A stretch of 64,000 nt of DNA from Blautia sp. MSJ-9 (GCF_018919065.1 NZ_JAHLQG010000047.1:1-64000); one strand, 5' to 3'. Shown: positions 18,751 to 27,571, counted from the stretch's first letter. Program-made: numbers and translations. The notes: a model not told the origin generated them from the letters alone.

Positions 18751-19104
18751 ATGAGCGAACAAAAAAGAAAAATTGGTTTTACCGTTGCGTGTGTAAATGA
18801 ATTTGCCAATAAACATAATTTAAGTGTCAAAGTATAGTGCAGACTATACAAGGATTTTGGACAGGGATTCTATTTGACAGATATTGAAGAACAGGCACAA
18901 AACATGCCGATTGCGGCCAGCCAGTACTGGAATTGCATACATGGACGCGAACTGGGAGAAGCTGACAGGGATGAAGAAAGAAAGCAGACCATGCGTGTAC
19001 TCGCCAGAAATATGACTTTTCTGATGAAGAGTATCGAACTTGGTAAAAAGCAGTTTGGACTTCCGGAAAAGGAAGAACATGCATTCACACATTTTATCAG
19101 ATAG
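18751..19104 (+). pseudogene. Fused remnants of DUF3791, DUF3990 and an FMN-reductase/flavodoxin gene
   Basis: One reading frame, interrupted once by TAG at 18835, runs through three unrelated pieces. The first 28 codons (from ATG 18751, after AAGGAG) look like the start of a DUF3791 protein. The next piece, with DFGQGFYLT, looks like the core of DUF3990. From about 18903 to the end it matches the C-terminus of iron-sulfur flavoprotein/NADPH-dependent FMN reductases, ending THFIR. All three are truncated. DUF3791 and DUF3990 genes often neighbour each other, so this is probably the scar of successive deletions. The family calls are from memory of motifs. Confidence 0.6.
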
Positions 19105-19196
19105 AGATTCCTGAGTGCTTTTTAAATGAATCGAGTCACCTGCTGCATTTGCGGAGAGCAATAAGCAGTGGGTGGAACAGAGGGAAAGGGATAACT

Positions 19197-19865
19197 ATGT
19201 ATCGTATTTTTATCGTAGAGGATGATGAGATCATCTCAGAAGTACTGAAAAAGAATCTTTCGTCCTGGGGATATGATGTATCCTGTGCGGAGGATTTTTC
19301 CAATATTATACAGGAATTTGTACGCAGAGATCCCCAGCTTGTCCTGCTGGATCTGAAGCTGCCTTTCTATAATGGCTTTCACTGGTGTGAAGAAATACGC
19401 AGAATTTCTCAGATTCCGGTTATCTTTATTTCTTCGGCGGCAGATAATATGAATATGGTTATGGCAATGAGTCGTGGCGCAGATGATTTTATTGCAAAAC
19501 CGTTTGATATGGATGTACTGACTGCAAAAATTCAGGCGATTCTGCGCCGCACATATTCCTTTGGAACTCCGGGAAATGTTCTGGAATATAAAGGGGTTGT
19601 TCTGAGCCCTTCCCGCTGTACTCTGACGTGGAATGGAAACGATATTGATCTTACGAAAAATGAGCTTCGCATTCTGGAAATATTGATGGAGCATGCCGGA
19701 AAGGTTGTTTCCAGAGATGCGATTATGACGAAACTATGGGAGAGTGACAGCTTTATTGATGATAATACGCTGACTGTGAATATTACCCGCCTGCGCAGGA
19801 AACTGGAAAAAGAAGGACTGAAAGAATTTATCATTACCAAAAAAGGCCTTGGATATATGGTATAA
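19197..19865 (+). CDS. OmpR-family response regulator of a Bce-type module
   Basis: A 222-residue regulator with a receiver domain (phosphoacceptor D52, conserved K101) and a C-terminal winged-helix DNA-binding domain (about 130-220). ATG 19197 starts the standard MYRIFIVEDD sequence and follows AGGGAAAGGG; the open frame further upstream is not used. The next gene, 28 bases on, is its sensor kinase, and an ABC transporter follows, the usual build of bacitracin/lantibiotic sensing and resistance modules. Its likely target is the inverted repeat at 21001-21014. Confidence 0.92.
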   Translation: MYRIFIVEDDEIISEVLKKNLSSWGYDVSCAEDFSNIIQEFVRRDPQLVLLDLKLPFYNGFHWCEEIRRISQIPVIFISSAADNMNMVMAMSRGADDFIAKPFDMDVLTAKIQAILRRTYSFGTPGNVLEYKGVVLSPSRCTLTWNGNDIDLTKNELRILEILMEHAGKVVSRDAIMTKLWESDSFIDDNTLTVNITRLRRKLEKEGLKEFIITKKGLGYMV

Positions 19866-19893
19866 GACGACAGTATAAATAAAAGGATTTTTT

Positions 19894-20946
19894 ATGAAAC
19901 TTTTTCTGGATTATATAAGCAAAATTAAATTCTATATCATTCTGCAATTGTTTCCTGTAATGCTTGCAGAAATAATTTTTTTTCTTTATCAGCTGCCGAT
20001 TGAACCGATGGTGTATGTTACTGTTTTCTGGTTAATAACTGGTATTTGTGCGTGTCTGAACGGATTTTACAGATACAGGAAAAAGGTAGAACAGTTGGAA
20101 TTGATTGCAGCTGCACCGGATATCAATCTTTCACAGATGGATTCTCCTGTCGGTCAGGATGAAAGATTCCAACAGGAAATTATGCAGCAGTTAAATCAGA
20201 TGCGTATCGATGTGGAGAATGCCAGCCAGAAGGCATCTGAAGACATGACAGATTATTATACGATGTGGGCACATCAGATCAAAACGCCGATTTTTGCACT
20301 GCGACTTTTACTTCAGGAGAGTCCTGAGGAAAATAAAGAGAAACTTTCGGAACTTTTTAAAATTGAGCAGTATGTGGAGATGGTTCTTGGTTATCTAAGG
20401 ACAGAGGATATGTCTTCGGATCTCAAACTTTCCCGTTGTTCTCTTGACCGGATCATACGTGATCAGATTCATAAATATGCAGGAATTTTTGTCTCAAAGA
20501 AACTCACACTTACTTATGAAAGTATTTCGCAGGATGTTCTGACGGATGAAAAATGGCTGGGATTTGTGATCGGACAAATTTTATCCAATGCCCTGAAATA
20601 TACCCGAACCGGAGGAATCCGAATTTATCTGGAGAAAAAATTATCTCTGGATACAGATGATGTAAGCATTTCGATAGGAAATGATGACTGCAATAAAGTA
20701 GAAAACCTTACACTGGTCATTGAAGATACCGGAATTGGTATTCGTGCAGAAGATATTCCGCGAATTTTCGAAAAAGGCTACACCGGAGTAAACGGACGGG
20801 ATGATAACCGCGCAACAGGTATCGGACTGTATCTCAGCAACAAGATTATGCGCAAACTGGGACATCGTCTTTATATAACTTCTACGGAAGGAAAAGGAAC
20901 GAAAGTATTTCTTGAATTTTCAGTTGAAGATTTGAATATGTATTAG
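19894..20946 (+). CDS. Intramembrane-sensing histidine kinase (BceS type)
   Basis: A 350-residue kinase with two closely spaced transmembrane helices (about 13-34 and 40-58) and almost no extracellular loop, as in BceS kinases, which receive their signal from the partner ABC permease. The dimerisation helix carries AHQIKTP with the phospho-accepting H127; the ATPase domain has N (ILSNALKYT), DTGIGI and GIGLYL motifs. It should phosphorylate the regulator encoded just upstream. The ABC genes follow after 160 bp. Confidence 0.92.
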   Translation: MKLFLDYISKIKFYIILQLFPVMLAEIIFFLYQLPIEPMVYVTVFWLITGICACLNGFYRYRKKVEQLELIAAAPDINLSQMDSPVGQDERFQQEIMQQLNQMRIDVENASQKASEDMTDYYTMWAHQIKTPIFALRLLLQESPEENKEKLSELFKIEQYVEMVLGYLRTEDMSSDLKLSRCSLDRIIRDQIHKYAGIFVSKKLTLTYESISQDVLTDEKWLGFVIGQILSNALKYTRTGGIRIYLEKKLSLDTDDVSISIGNDDCNKVENLTLVIEDTGIGIRAEDIPRIFEKGYTGVNGRDDNRATGIGLYLSNKIMRKLGHRLYITSTEGKGTKVFLEFSVEDLNMY

Positions 20947-21000
20947 AGTTTTTTTACACGTTTTAGAGGAAACCTGCTAATATTTAAGTGACACGAAACC

Positions 21001-21030
21001 TTACAGAAATGTAAGGTTTTTTCATATAAT
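21001..21030 (+). promoter_or_regulatory. BceR-type operator overlapping the ABC transporter promoter
   Basis: TTACAGAAATGTAA (21001-21014) is a perfect inverted repeat that matches the published TNACA-N4-TGTAA pattern for Bce-type regulators. A consensus TATAAT follows at 21025-21030, so the operator covers the -35 position, as expected for an activator. The extended repeat (20997-21018) followed by T4 could also act as a weak terminator for the upstream regulator-kinase transcript. Confidence 0.75.
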
Positions 21031-21106
21031 GTAACCTGTTTCGATGGCAGAAGCCGTAAAAAATCCTTATACTTACGGTATCAATTAAAAGAAAGGAGCC
21101 CCATTT

Positions 21107-21874
21107 ATGGCTTTGCTTGAAGTTACAAATATCAAAAAAATATACAGTACACGTTTCGGGGGAAACAAGGTACAGGCGCTTTCAAATGTTACATTTTCTG
21201 TAGAGGAAGGTGAGTTTGTCGCGATTATGGGGGAATCTGGTTCCGGTAAGACAACCTTGCTGAATATTCTTGCGTCTCTGGATCGTCCGACATCCGGAGA
21301 GGTTCTTCTGGAAGGAAAAAATATCGTATACCTTACAGAAAAAGAAATATCAGCATTCCGAAGAAAAAATCTTGGATTTGTTTTTCAGGATTTTAATCTG
21401 CTGGATACCTTCAGCCTGAGAGATAATATTTATCTTCCACTTGTTCTTACAGGAGAAGATTACCGTGAGATGGAACAGAAAATCCGCCCGATTGCGCAGG
21501 CTCTTAAGATCACAGAAATTCTGGATAAATTTCCATATGAAGTTTCCGGCGGTCAGAAACAACGTGCTGCTGTTGCAAGGGCGTTGATCACGAATCCCAA
21601 ACTGATTCTCGCGGATGAACCGACGGGCGCACTTGATTCAAAGGCGGCGTCAGCACTTCTTTCCATATTTGGCGAAATCAATGCAGAGGGACAGACGATT
21701 CTTATGGTTACGCACAGCGCACAGGCTGCCAGCCATGCGTCCAGAGTTCTTTTCATCAAAGACGGAGAAGTTTTTCATCAGATATACAAAGGCAGTAAAT
21801 CGCGCCAGGAAATGTATCAGATGATCGCGGATACGCTTACGATACTTACGACAGGTGGTGAGCAGCATGCATAA
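21107..21874 (+). CDS. ABC transporter ATP-binding protein (BceA type)
   Basis: A 255-residue ABC ATPase with Walker A GESGSGKTT (42-50), signature VSGGQKQRAAVARAL (near 146) and Walker B ILADEP (near 168). With the FtsX-like permease it forms a peptide-antibiotic resistance transporter that frees lipid-II-cycle targets from the drug and signals to the sensor kinase. A strong AAGGAG precedes the start. It overlaps the permease gene by eight bases. Confidence 0.93.
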   Translation: MALLEVTNIKKIYSTRFGGNKVQALSNVTFSVEEGEFVAIMGESGSGKTTLLNILASLDRPTSGEVLLEGKNIVYLTEKEISAFRRKNLGFVFQDFNLLDTFSLRDNIYLPLVLTGEDYREMEQKIRPIAQALKITEILDKFPYEVSGGQKQRAAVARALITNPKLILADEPTGALDSKAASALLSIFGEINAEGQTILMVTHSAQAASHASRVLFIKDGEVFHQIYKGSKSRQEMYQMIADTLTILTTGGEQHA

Positions 21875-23888
21875 GGGGATTTTTTCCAGACTTGCAAAAC
21901 AGAATATCCGAAACAACAAAAGCACATATATTCCATACATGATCACCTGTATTTTCTGTATTGCAATGATTTACATGATGGAATTTCTGCGTGACTGCCC
22001 GACGCTGGATCAGGCAGTGCGTCAGGCGGATGAAGTGCGTATGATCGTGTTTACAGGAGAGATAGTCGTAGAGATTTTCTGTATTATTTTTCTGATCTAC
22101 AGTAATAGTTTTCTGATGAAGAGAAGGCAGAAAGAGATAGGTCTTTATAATATTCTTGGACTGGAAAGAAATCACATTGGAATCGTAATGTTTCTTGAAA
22201 CGATCATTACCTCAATAGGTTCACTTGCCGGCGGTATTGCAGCCGGAATTATTGGAAGTAAGCTGGCGCTTCTTTTGCTGTTAAAGCTGCTTCATATCCC
22301 TTCAGTGCTTGGATTTTACATTTCAGTAAAGGGGATTTTTACCTGTCTGTTCATGTTTGGTATCGTATTTTTGATGATTCTGTTTCTGAACCTTGCGAAA
22401 ATTCATTTAAGCCGTCCGGTAGAATTACTTCGCGGTAATAATACCGGAGAAAAAGAACCGGCAGCAAAATGGCTTATGGCATTGATTGGTTTTATCTGCC
22501 TTGGCGCAGGTTATTACCTTGCGGTTACGACTGAATCTCCAATCAAGGCAATTACGATATTTCTTCTTGCTGTTATTCTTGTTATGGCAGGGACTTATCT
22601 GCTTTTTACCGCAGGAAGTATTGTGATTCTGAAATTTCTCCGACGCAGAAAGAGTTTTTATTACAGGACTGGAAATTTTATCAGCATATCAGGAATGCTT
22701 TATCGAATGAAGCAGAACGCAATTGGTCTGGCAAGTATCTGTATATTGAGTACAGGGGTTCTGCTTATGATTTCCATGACTGTTTCCATTTATTTCGGAA
22801 TAAATGATATTATGCTGAATCGCTATCCGTATGATGTTGATATGTCTGTTACCAGCATAAGCGAAGAAGAATGTCAGACCGCAATAGAGGCTTTTGAAAA
22901 AGCTGTTGTGGATAATAAAGTTCCGGTAGAAAAGTCTGTGGAGGAAATCTATCTGGATATCGTATGCAGCAAAAATGGTGATCAGATTCTGATAAAACCA
23001 ACAAATACTATTCGAAATTCTGATTCAGTACTGGTACTTTCTCTTTTGAATCAGGCAGAATATGAAAGACTTACAGGAATTTCTGCAAATCTCAATGATG
23101 GTGAAATTTTTGCATGGTATCCTTCAGCTGTGCAGAAAGATTCAGTTACTGTTGATGAGACAGAATTTACAGTGAAAAAATGGCTGGATAAGAATCCCCT
23201 GACCTGTGGCGAAGATGCAGTCAGTGATAATGCAGTGCTGGTTGTTACAGATGAAGATTTTAAGAAATTTGATGAGATGCGTACAGAAATGTATAAAGGA
23301 GTTTCTTCTGCTCCTGCGGGAGAGGACCTGACACTTCATCTTGGTCTGGATATTACCGGTTCGGAGACAGATAAGATTGATTTTGGAACCCCGGTAATGG
23401 AGGCTGTTAAAGACTTGAGGAAAAACGGAGGCTTGTCAGAAAACTCATGGATAACTTCCGGAATCCGTCAGCAGGAATATGAGTCCTATTATGCGGATAA
23501 TGGTTCTCTCTTGTTTATCGGAATCTTTCTCGGTTCTCTTTTCCTTATGGGAACAGCTATGATTATTTATTATAAACAGATTTCCGAAGGATATGAAGAT
23601 CAGAAACGATTTGAAATCATGCAGAAGGTTGGTTTAAGCCGCCGTGAGGTCAGAAGTTCTGTCCGCAGACAGATTCTGATGGTATTTTTCCTCCCGCTGT
23701 TAATGGCAATGCTTCATATCACCATGGCATTTCCAATGATCCGCCGGTTACTTTTACTTTTCGGAATGACGAATACGAAGCTGTTTATTGGATGTACTGC
23801 GGGAACAGTTCTGATTTTTGCTGTTGTGTATGGGTTGATTTATCTTATGACGGCGCGTTCTTACTATCATATTGTAGAACGCAAATAA
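21867..23888 (+). CDS. ABC transporter permease (BceB type, FtsX domain)
   Basis: About 673 residues with ten predicted transmembrane segments: four near the N-terminus, a second block up to about 300, a large extracellular domain of roughly 200 residues (about 315-535), and three at the end. This is the BceB architecture in which the extracellular domain recognises the peptide antibiotic complex. ATG 21867 is preferred over GTG 21855 because AGGTGGTGAG lies at suitable distance. The target antibiotic cannot be told from sequence. Confidence 0.92.
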   Translation: MHKGIFSRLAKQNIRNNKSTYIPYMITCIFCIAMIYMMEFLRDCPTLDQAVRQADEVRMIVFTGEIVVEIFCIIFLIYSNSFLMKRRQKEIGLYNILGLERNHIGIVMFLETIITSIGSLAGGIAAGIIGSKLALLLLLKLLHIPSVLGFYISVKGIFTCLFMFGIVFLMILFLNLAKIHLSRPVELLRGNNTGEKEPAAKWLMALIGFICLGAGYYLAVTTESPIKAITIFLLAVILVMAGTYLLFTAGSIVILKFLRRRKSFYYRTGNFISISGMLYRMKQNAIGLASICILSTGVLLMISMTVSIYFGINDIMLNRYPYDVDMSVTSISEEECQTAIEAFEKAVVDNKVPVEKSVEEIYLDIVCSKNGDQILIKPTNTIRNSDSVLVLSLLNQAEYERLTGISANLNDGEIFAWYPSAVQKDSVTVDETEFTVKKWLDKNPLTCGEDAVSDNAVLVVTDEDFKKFDEMRTEMYKGVSSAPAGEDLTLHLGLDITGSETDKIDFGTPVMEAVKDLRKNGGLSENSWITSGIRQQEYESYYADNGSLLFIGIFLGSLFLMGTAMIIYYKQISEGYEDQKRFEIMQKVGLSRREVRSSVRRQILMVFFLPLLMAMLHITMAFPMIRRLLLLFGMTNTKLFIGCTAGTVLIFAVVYGLIYLMTARSYYHIVERK

Positions 23889-23964
23889 ATATCAGGGTCA
23901 GAAGATTCTTAGATTATTCGTGTTTATACGATGAGATTTTGGAAACTTCTGACCCTCCTGATAT
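23889..23964 (+). terminator. Long hairpin after the BceB-type permease
   Basis: ATATCAGGGTCAGAAG (23889-23904) pairs with 23946-23964, with a three-base bulge, around a 41-base loop, followed by a T/A-rich tail. Probably a terminator. Confidence 0.6.
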
Positions 23965-24051
23965 GTTTATTTATATTTTATGATTAGATAGAATTTTTCA
24001 GTCAAAAAGAATGAGCGTATTAGAGCGTGTTTGAAAAACATTTCGAGTTGT

Positions 24052-24489
24052 TTACTTTAACCAAATTAATATTGAGACGATGCATACGAAACCCAGAAAA
24101 GTGGAAGCCAGTTTATCATAACGTGTGGCCATTCGGCGAAACGCTTTTAATTTGAGAAAATAGTTTTCTACTAAATGTCTCTCTTTGTAAAGCCACCAAT
24201 CACAATGACGGTCAAATTTCGCTCCCTTTCTGGAAGGAATCGTTGGTTCTCCACCATGGTCGTAGACATAATCAAGTAATTTATTACTATCGTATCCTCG
24301 ATCAGCTAATACATTGCTTCCGGTTGTATTCACATGTTCGAGCAATGGAAGTGCGTAATTAATATCATTACGCTGACCTTCACTAATCATAAAATATACC
24401 GGATAGCCATAGGCATCCACTATGGCATGGATTTTTGTGCTTGCTCCACCTCGGCTATGTCCGATTTCGTTTGGAGGCCCCCTTTTTTT
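24052..24489 (-). CDS. IS5-family transposase, orfB (reached by -1 frameshift)
   Basis: The second frame is open from the slippery run at 24483-24489 to the stop at 24052. It begins with the GHSRGG..TKIHA segment, then carries the second aspartate (LADRGYDS) and the glutamate (VENYFLKLK) of the DDE triad. No RBS-led start is evident inside it; the internal ATG at 24420 would lack the first catalytic residue, so the fused product is the functional one. The split is normal for this family, not damage. Confidence 0.85.
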   Translation of the reverse strand, partial: KKRGPPNEIGHSRGGASTKIHAIVDAYGYPVYFMISEGQRNDINYALPLLEHVNTTGSNVLADRGYDSNKLLDYVYDHGGEPTIPSRKGAKFDRHCDWWLYKERHLVENYFLKLKAFRRMATRYDKLASTFLGFVCIVSILIWLK

Positions 24490-24824
24490 GCACCTGCACT
24501 GTGCTGATGAGCCTGAACAATAGAAGCATCTATAGATAGTTCTGTTAATTCAGCATCAAGGCTTAAAACACGAAAAGTGTTATCGATGATGCCATCATCA
24601 ATCCATTTTCGAAAACGGGAGTAGACGGTTTGCCAGGCACCGTAACGTTCTGGAAGATCATGCCAGGGCGCTCCACTGCGGGCAATCCAAACAATTCCGT
24701 TAAGAATTGTCCGAGTACATTTTTGGGGGCGGCCCTGTTTTTCAGTATTTTCAGGTGGCAGTAAAGGAGCAATGCGGTTCCATTCTTCATCAGTTAACTC
24801 GTATCGTCTCAACATAGTAAACAC
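24420..24824 (-). CDS. IS5-family transposase, orfA (frame 1)
   Basis: 134 codons giving the N-terminal half of the transposase: the helix-turn-helix region with the YELTDEEWNRIAPLLP start typical of the family and the first catalytic aspartate in SIDAS (near residue 99). Near the end a run of seven A followed by five G (complement of 24483-24489 and the bases before) forms the slippery sequence A-AAA-AAA. A -1 shift there joins this frame to orfB and gives the full DDE enzyme. Confidence 0.88.
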   Translation of the reverse strand: MFTMLRRYELTDEEWNRIAPLLPPENTEKQGRPQKCTRTILNGIVWIARSGAPWHDLPERYGAWQTVYSRFRKWIDDGIIDNTFRVLSLDAELTELSIDASIVQAHQHSAGAKKGGLQTKSDIAEVEQAQKSMP

Positions 24825-24939
24825 CCCTTTTTCTTTATTTTAACATGAAAAAAGGTATTAGAATATATGTTTTGTGCAACTTTTATTTTTTAGACACGCT
24901 CTAGTACAGCGAATGTTAAGTAACTTCTATATTGACTTG

Positions 24940-25010
24940 TCTGATTTTTCATCTGCGGCGTTGTCGTCAATCGTCGTAGCCACCGCTACGCCTCATCCCT
25001 CCTTTCTGTG
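24940..25010. repeat. Palindrome-type repeat remnant
   Basis: A GC-richer stretch in an AT-rich spacer contains a CGTAGC-CACC-GCTACG hairpin (24975-24990) preceded by GTCTGATTTTTCATCTGCGG. The centre resembles that of the MITE at 39927-40086 (GCCGTAGC..GCTACGGC). No gene lies in 24904-25144. Confidence 0.4.
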
Positions 25011-25144
25011 AATAATCACAAAATTGAGATTCTTTTCTTTTTTTTCATACCTGGGAAAAGTCTGTGGTAGAATATTGAAAAGTATTAAGTATCAGTACTG
25101 TGCATAGATTACTTGGTGAATATCTGTATTGGAGGAAATAGACT

Positions 25145-25813
25145 ATGCAGAATATATTAGTTGTAGAAGACGATTATGATCTGAATCAGGCAATTTGTTA
25201 TTCTTTGAAAAAGTCAGGATATGGAGTTTATGGTGTGACTTTTATGGAGAAAGGAAAACAGACTTTTATTGAGAATCAGATAGATCTAATCCTTTTGGAT
25301 GTGAATCTTCCAGATGGCGAGGGATTCTCTTTTTGCCAGTGGGTAAAAAAGCAAAGAGAAGTTCCGGTCATTTACCTGACAGCCAGGGATATGGAGGAGG
25401 ATGCTCTGGCAGGATACGAATCCGGAGCAGAAGATTACGTTACAAAACCATTTTCGATGAAGATTTTACTTAGAAAAATCGATGTCATTTTAAAAAGAAC
25501 TGCGTCGGCCAACCATCGGATTTTTACAGATGAGAATTTATATATAGATTTGGATAATGCACGAGTGATGGTAAAAGGTCAGGAAAGTTCTGTTACACCG
25601 ACAGAATACCGTCTGCTTTGTCAATTCCTTATGAACCGGGGGCAGCTCCTGACTTATGATCTGTTATTGGAACGGTTATGGGATAGTGGAGGACAGTTTG
25701 TGGACAGGCACGCATTGGCAGTAAACATAAATCGCCTGAGAGGAAAGATCGAAGATGAGAATCACAGATATATTTCAAATGTATACGGGATGGGGTATCA
25801 ATGGATTGGCTGA
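25145..25813 (+). CDS. OmpR-family response regulator, second ABC module
   Basis: 222 residues; receiver domain with phosphoacceptor D52 and conserved lysine in VTKPF (about 101), then a winged-helix DNA-binding domain. GGAGGAAATAG precedes the ATG. The last 13 bases overlap the start of the kinase gene. The module (regulator, kinase, ABC ATPase, FtsX permease) parallels the one at 19-24 kb but with a different kinase type, so they are paralogous systems and not a recent duplication. Confidence 0.92.
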   Translation: MQNILVVEDDYDLNQAICYSLKKSGYGVYGVTFMEKGKQTFIENQIDLILLDVNLPDGEGFSFCQWVKKQREVPVIYLTARDMEEDALAGYESGAEDYVTKPFSMKILLRKIDVILKRTASANHRIFTDENLYIDLDNARVMVKGQESSVTPTEYRLLCQFLMNRGQLLTYDLLLERLWDSGGQFVDRHALAVNINRLRGKIEDENHRYISNVYGMGYQWIG

Positions 25814-26730
25814 TGTATATCATAATGATAATTTTATTTGCAGCAGTACTGGTATTGTTATGGAAAAATTACCGGATAAAAAAAGAAGCGAAGTTGTTTG
25901 CTGAAAAGGTGGAAGATGCTCTGGATGCTATCGTAACGGGAAAAGAATGGAACATGGAAGAAGAATTGGAGGATAGCCTCTGGGGAAGAACAGGAACACA
26001 ATTAGCGAAAGCCGGGAACGTATTTCGGAAAAAAGAAGAAGACGGTTTTCGTGAGAAAGAAAGAGTAAAGGGATTGATTTCTGATATCTCCCATCAGACA
26101 AGGACACCCATTGCCAATATAAAACTATACCTGGAACTCCTTGAGGATGAGGAGTTTTCGCAAAACGGTCAGGAGTTTTTGGGAAAAATCAAAGGGCAGA
26201 TGGAAAAAATTGAATTTTTAATGCAGAACATGATAAAAATGTCAAGGCTCGAAACGGGAATTCTGCAAATACATAAGGAAGACCAAAATCTATACGAAAC
26301 AATCCGCCATGCAGTTGCCGATGTGGTTCCGGAGGCGGCGTTGAAGGGGATTGATCTATATGTGAACTGCGAAGAAAATACGATGATCCGTCATGACAGC
26401 AAATGGACGGAGGAAGCAGTTTATAATATTCTGGATAATGCACTCAAGTATACTGAACCTGGTGGAAAGATTCATATTCAGACAGAAAGACAGGAATTAT
26501 TTTTTAAGATCAGCATTTCCGATACTGGAAAAGGGATTGCCCCGGAGAGGCAGGCAGAGATTTTTACAAGATTTTACCGTGAACCGGAGGTTCATGATAA
26601 ACCAGGAGTTGGAATCGGACTATATCTTGCGAGAACAATCATGGAGCTTCAGAAGGGATATATAGAAGTACAGTCTGAAATAGGAAAAGGGGCGTGTTTT
26701 CGCCTGTATTTTCCAGTGAATGAACCGTAA
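25801..26730 (+). CDS. Sensor histidine kinase, second ABC module
   Basis: A 309-residue kinase with a single N-terminal transmembrane helix (about 4-22) and no extracellular sensor. H98 lies in SDISHQTRTPIANIK; the ATPase domain has NILDNALKYT, DTGKGI and GIGLYL motifs. The lack of an input domain suggests that it senses through its partner transporter or cytoplasmic signals. It is translationally coupled to the regulator upstream. A 139-bp gap with a candidate operator follows. Confidence 0.92.
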   Translation: MDWLMYIIMIILFAAVLVLLWKNYRIKKEAKLFAEKVEDALDAIVTGKEWNMEEELEDSLWGRTGTQLAKAGNVFRKKEEDGFREKERVKGLISDISHQTRTPIANIKLYLELLEDEEFSQNGQEFLGKIKGQMEKIEFLMQNMIKMSRLETGILQIHKEDQNLYETIRHAVADVVPEAALKGIDLYVNCEENTMIRHDSKWTEEAVYNILDNALKYTEPGGKIHIQTERQELFFKISISDTGKGIAPERQAEIFTRFYREPEVHDKPGVGIGLYLARTIMELQKGYIEVQSEIGKGACFRLYFPVNEP

Positions 26731-26748
26731 CATAATCGGCAGGGCTTG

Positions 26749-26798
26749 TCACAATTCTGTGATAATTAAAAATTGAGACAGGTTTGTGATTTTTGTGA
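26749..26798 (+). promoter_or_regulatory. Candidate operator of the second ABC module
   Basis: A perfect inverted repeat TCACAATTCTGTGA (26749-26762) has the same 5-4-5 layout as the site at 21001. Twenty bases on are two direct TTTGTGA repeats (26783-26789 and 26792-26798). All lie between the kinase stop and the ABC start. No consensus -10 was found beyond TATTCT near 26801. Confidence 0.5.
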
Positions 26799-26869
26799 GA
26801 TATTCTATGAAAAGGGTAAAAAGGTCTTTTGACCCTGATATCATGAAATGTCAAAAGGGAGGCAAGCCA

Positions 26870-27571
26870 ATGAGAGAATACATTGTAGAGACAAAGAACT
26901 TAAAGAAATACTATCAAATGGGTGCAAATACGGTAAAGGCATTGGATGGCGTAGATTTTCGTGTAAAAGATCAGGAATTCGTTGCTATTATCGGAAAAAG
27001 CGGATCCGGGAAAAGTACACTTTTGCATATGCTGGGTGGACTGGATGTGCCAACAGAAGGGGAAGTGTTGGTAGAGGGTAAGTGCCTTCTGGGGCTGAAA
27101 AAAGAACAGCTTGCCATATTCCGTAGAAGAAAGATCGGGTTTATTTTTCAGAATTATAATCTTGTCCCGGATCTTAATGTATATGAGAATGTCATTCTTC
27201 CGGTGGAACTGGATGGGAGAAAGGTTGATGTGGAGTATGTGGATGGGATACTGGAACTTTTAGGGCTGTCAGAGAAGAGGGAAGCTCTTCCTGGAACATT
27301 ATCCGGTGGACAGCAGCAGAGGGCTGCGATTGCCAGGGCGCTTGCGGCGAAGCCAGCCATTATTCTGGCTGATGAACCGACGGGAAATCTGGATTCGGTT
27401 ACCAGCCATGATGTACTTGGACTTTTGAAAATGGCAGCAAGACAGTTCAGCCAGACCTTGATCCTGATCACTCATGACAGAGACATTGCGCAGCTTGCAG
27501 ATCGTATCGTACATATTGAGGACGGAAAGATTGTAGGAGATACCAGGAAGGGAAGTGATTCCTATGCTTAA
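26870..27571 (+). CDS. ABC transporter ATP-binding protein, second module
   Basis: A 233-residue ABC ATPase of the LolD/MacB class with Walker A GKSGSGKST (42-50), signature LSGGQQQRAAIARAL (near 143) and Walker B ILADEP (near 165). ATG 26870 is chosen because AAAAGGGAGG precedes it; the frame is open upstream. It pairs with the FtsX-type permease it overlaps by eight bases. Confidence 0.92.
   Translation: MREYIVETKNLKKYYQMGANTVKALDGVDFRVKDQEFVAIIGKSGSGKSTLLHMLGGLDVPTEGEVLVEGKCLLGLKKEQLAIFRRRKIGFIFQNYNLVPDLNVYENVILPVELDGRKVDVEYVDGILELLGLSEKREALPGTLSGGQQQRAAIARALAAKPAIILADEPTGNLDSVTSHDVLGLLKMAARQFSQTLILITHDRDIAQLADRIVHIEDGKIVGDTRKGSDSYA

Larger units (their letters stand above)
24023..24901 (-). 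mobile_element. IS5-family insertion sequence (IS427-like group)
   Basis: An 879-bp element with terminal inverted repeats starting GAGCGTGT (24023-24038; right end complementary at 24886-24901) flanked by a TA duplication (24021-24022 and 24902-24903). It encodes one transposase in two frames on the minus strand. It sits between two antimicrobial-peptide modules and interrupts no visible gene. The same ends are found on the palindromes at 35998 and 39927. Confidence 0.9.

Noticed and set aside
20997-21022. Hairpin first read as a plain terminator after the kinase gene
   Set aside because: The core fits a Bce-type operator and a perfect TATAAT follows at the right distance, so regulation is the better primary call; termination is only a side possibility.
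24052-24824. Transposase split considered as a frameshift mutation
   Set aside because: The break lies on A-AAA-AAA followed by G5, the programmed -1 site known in this IS family, and both ends and all catalytic residues are intact.
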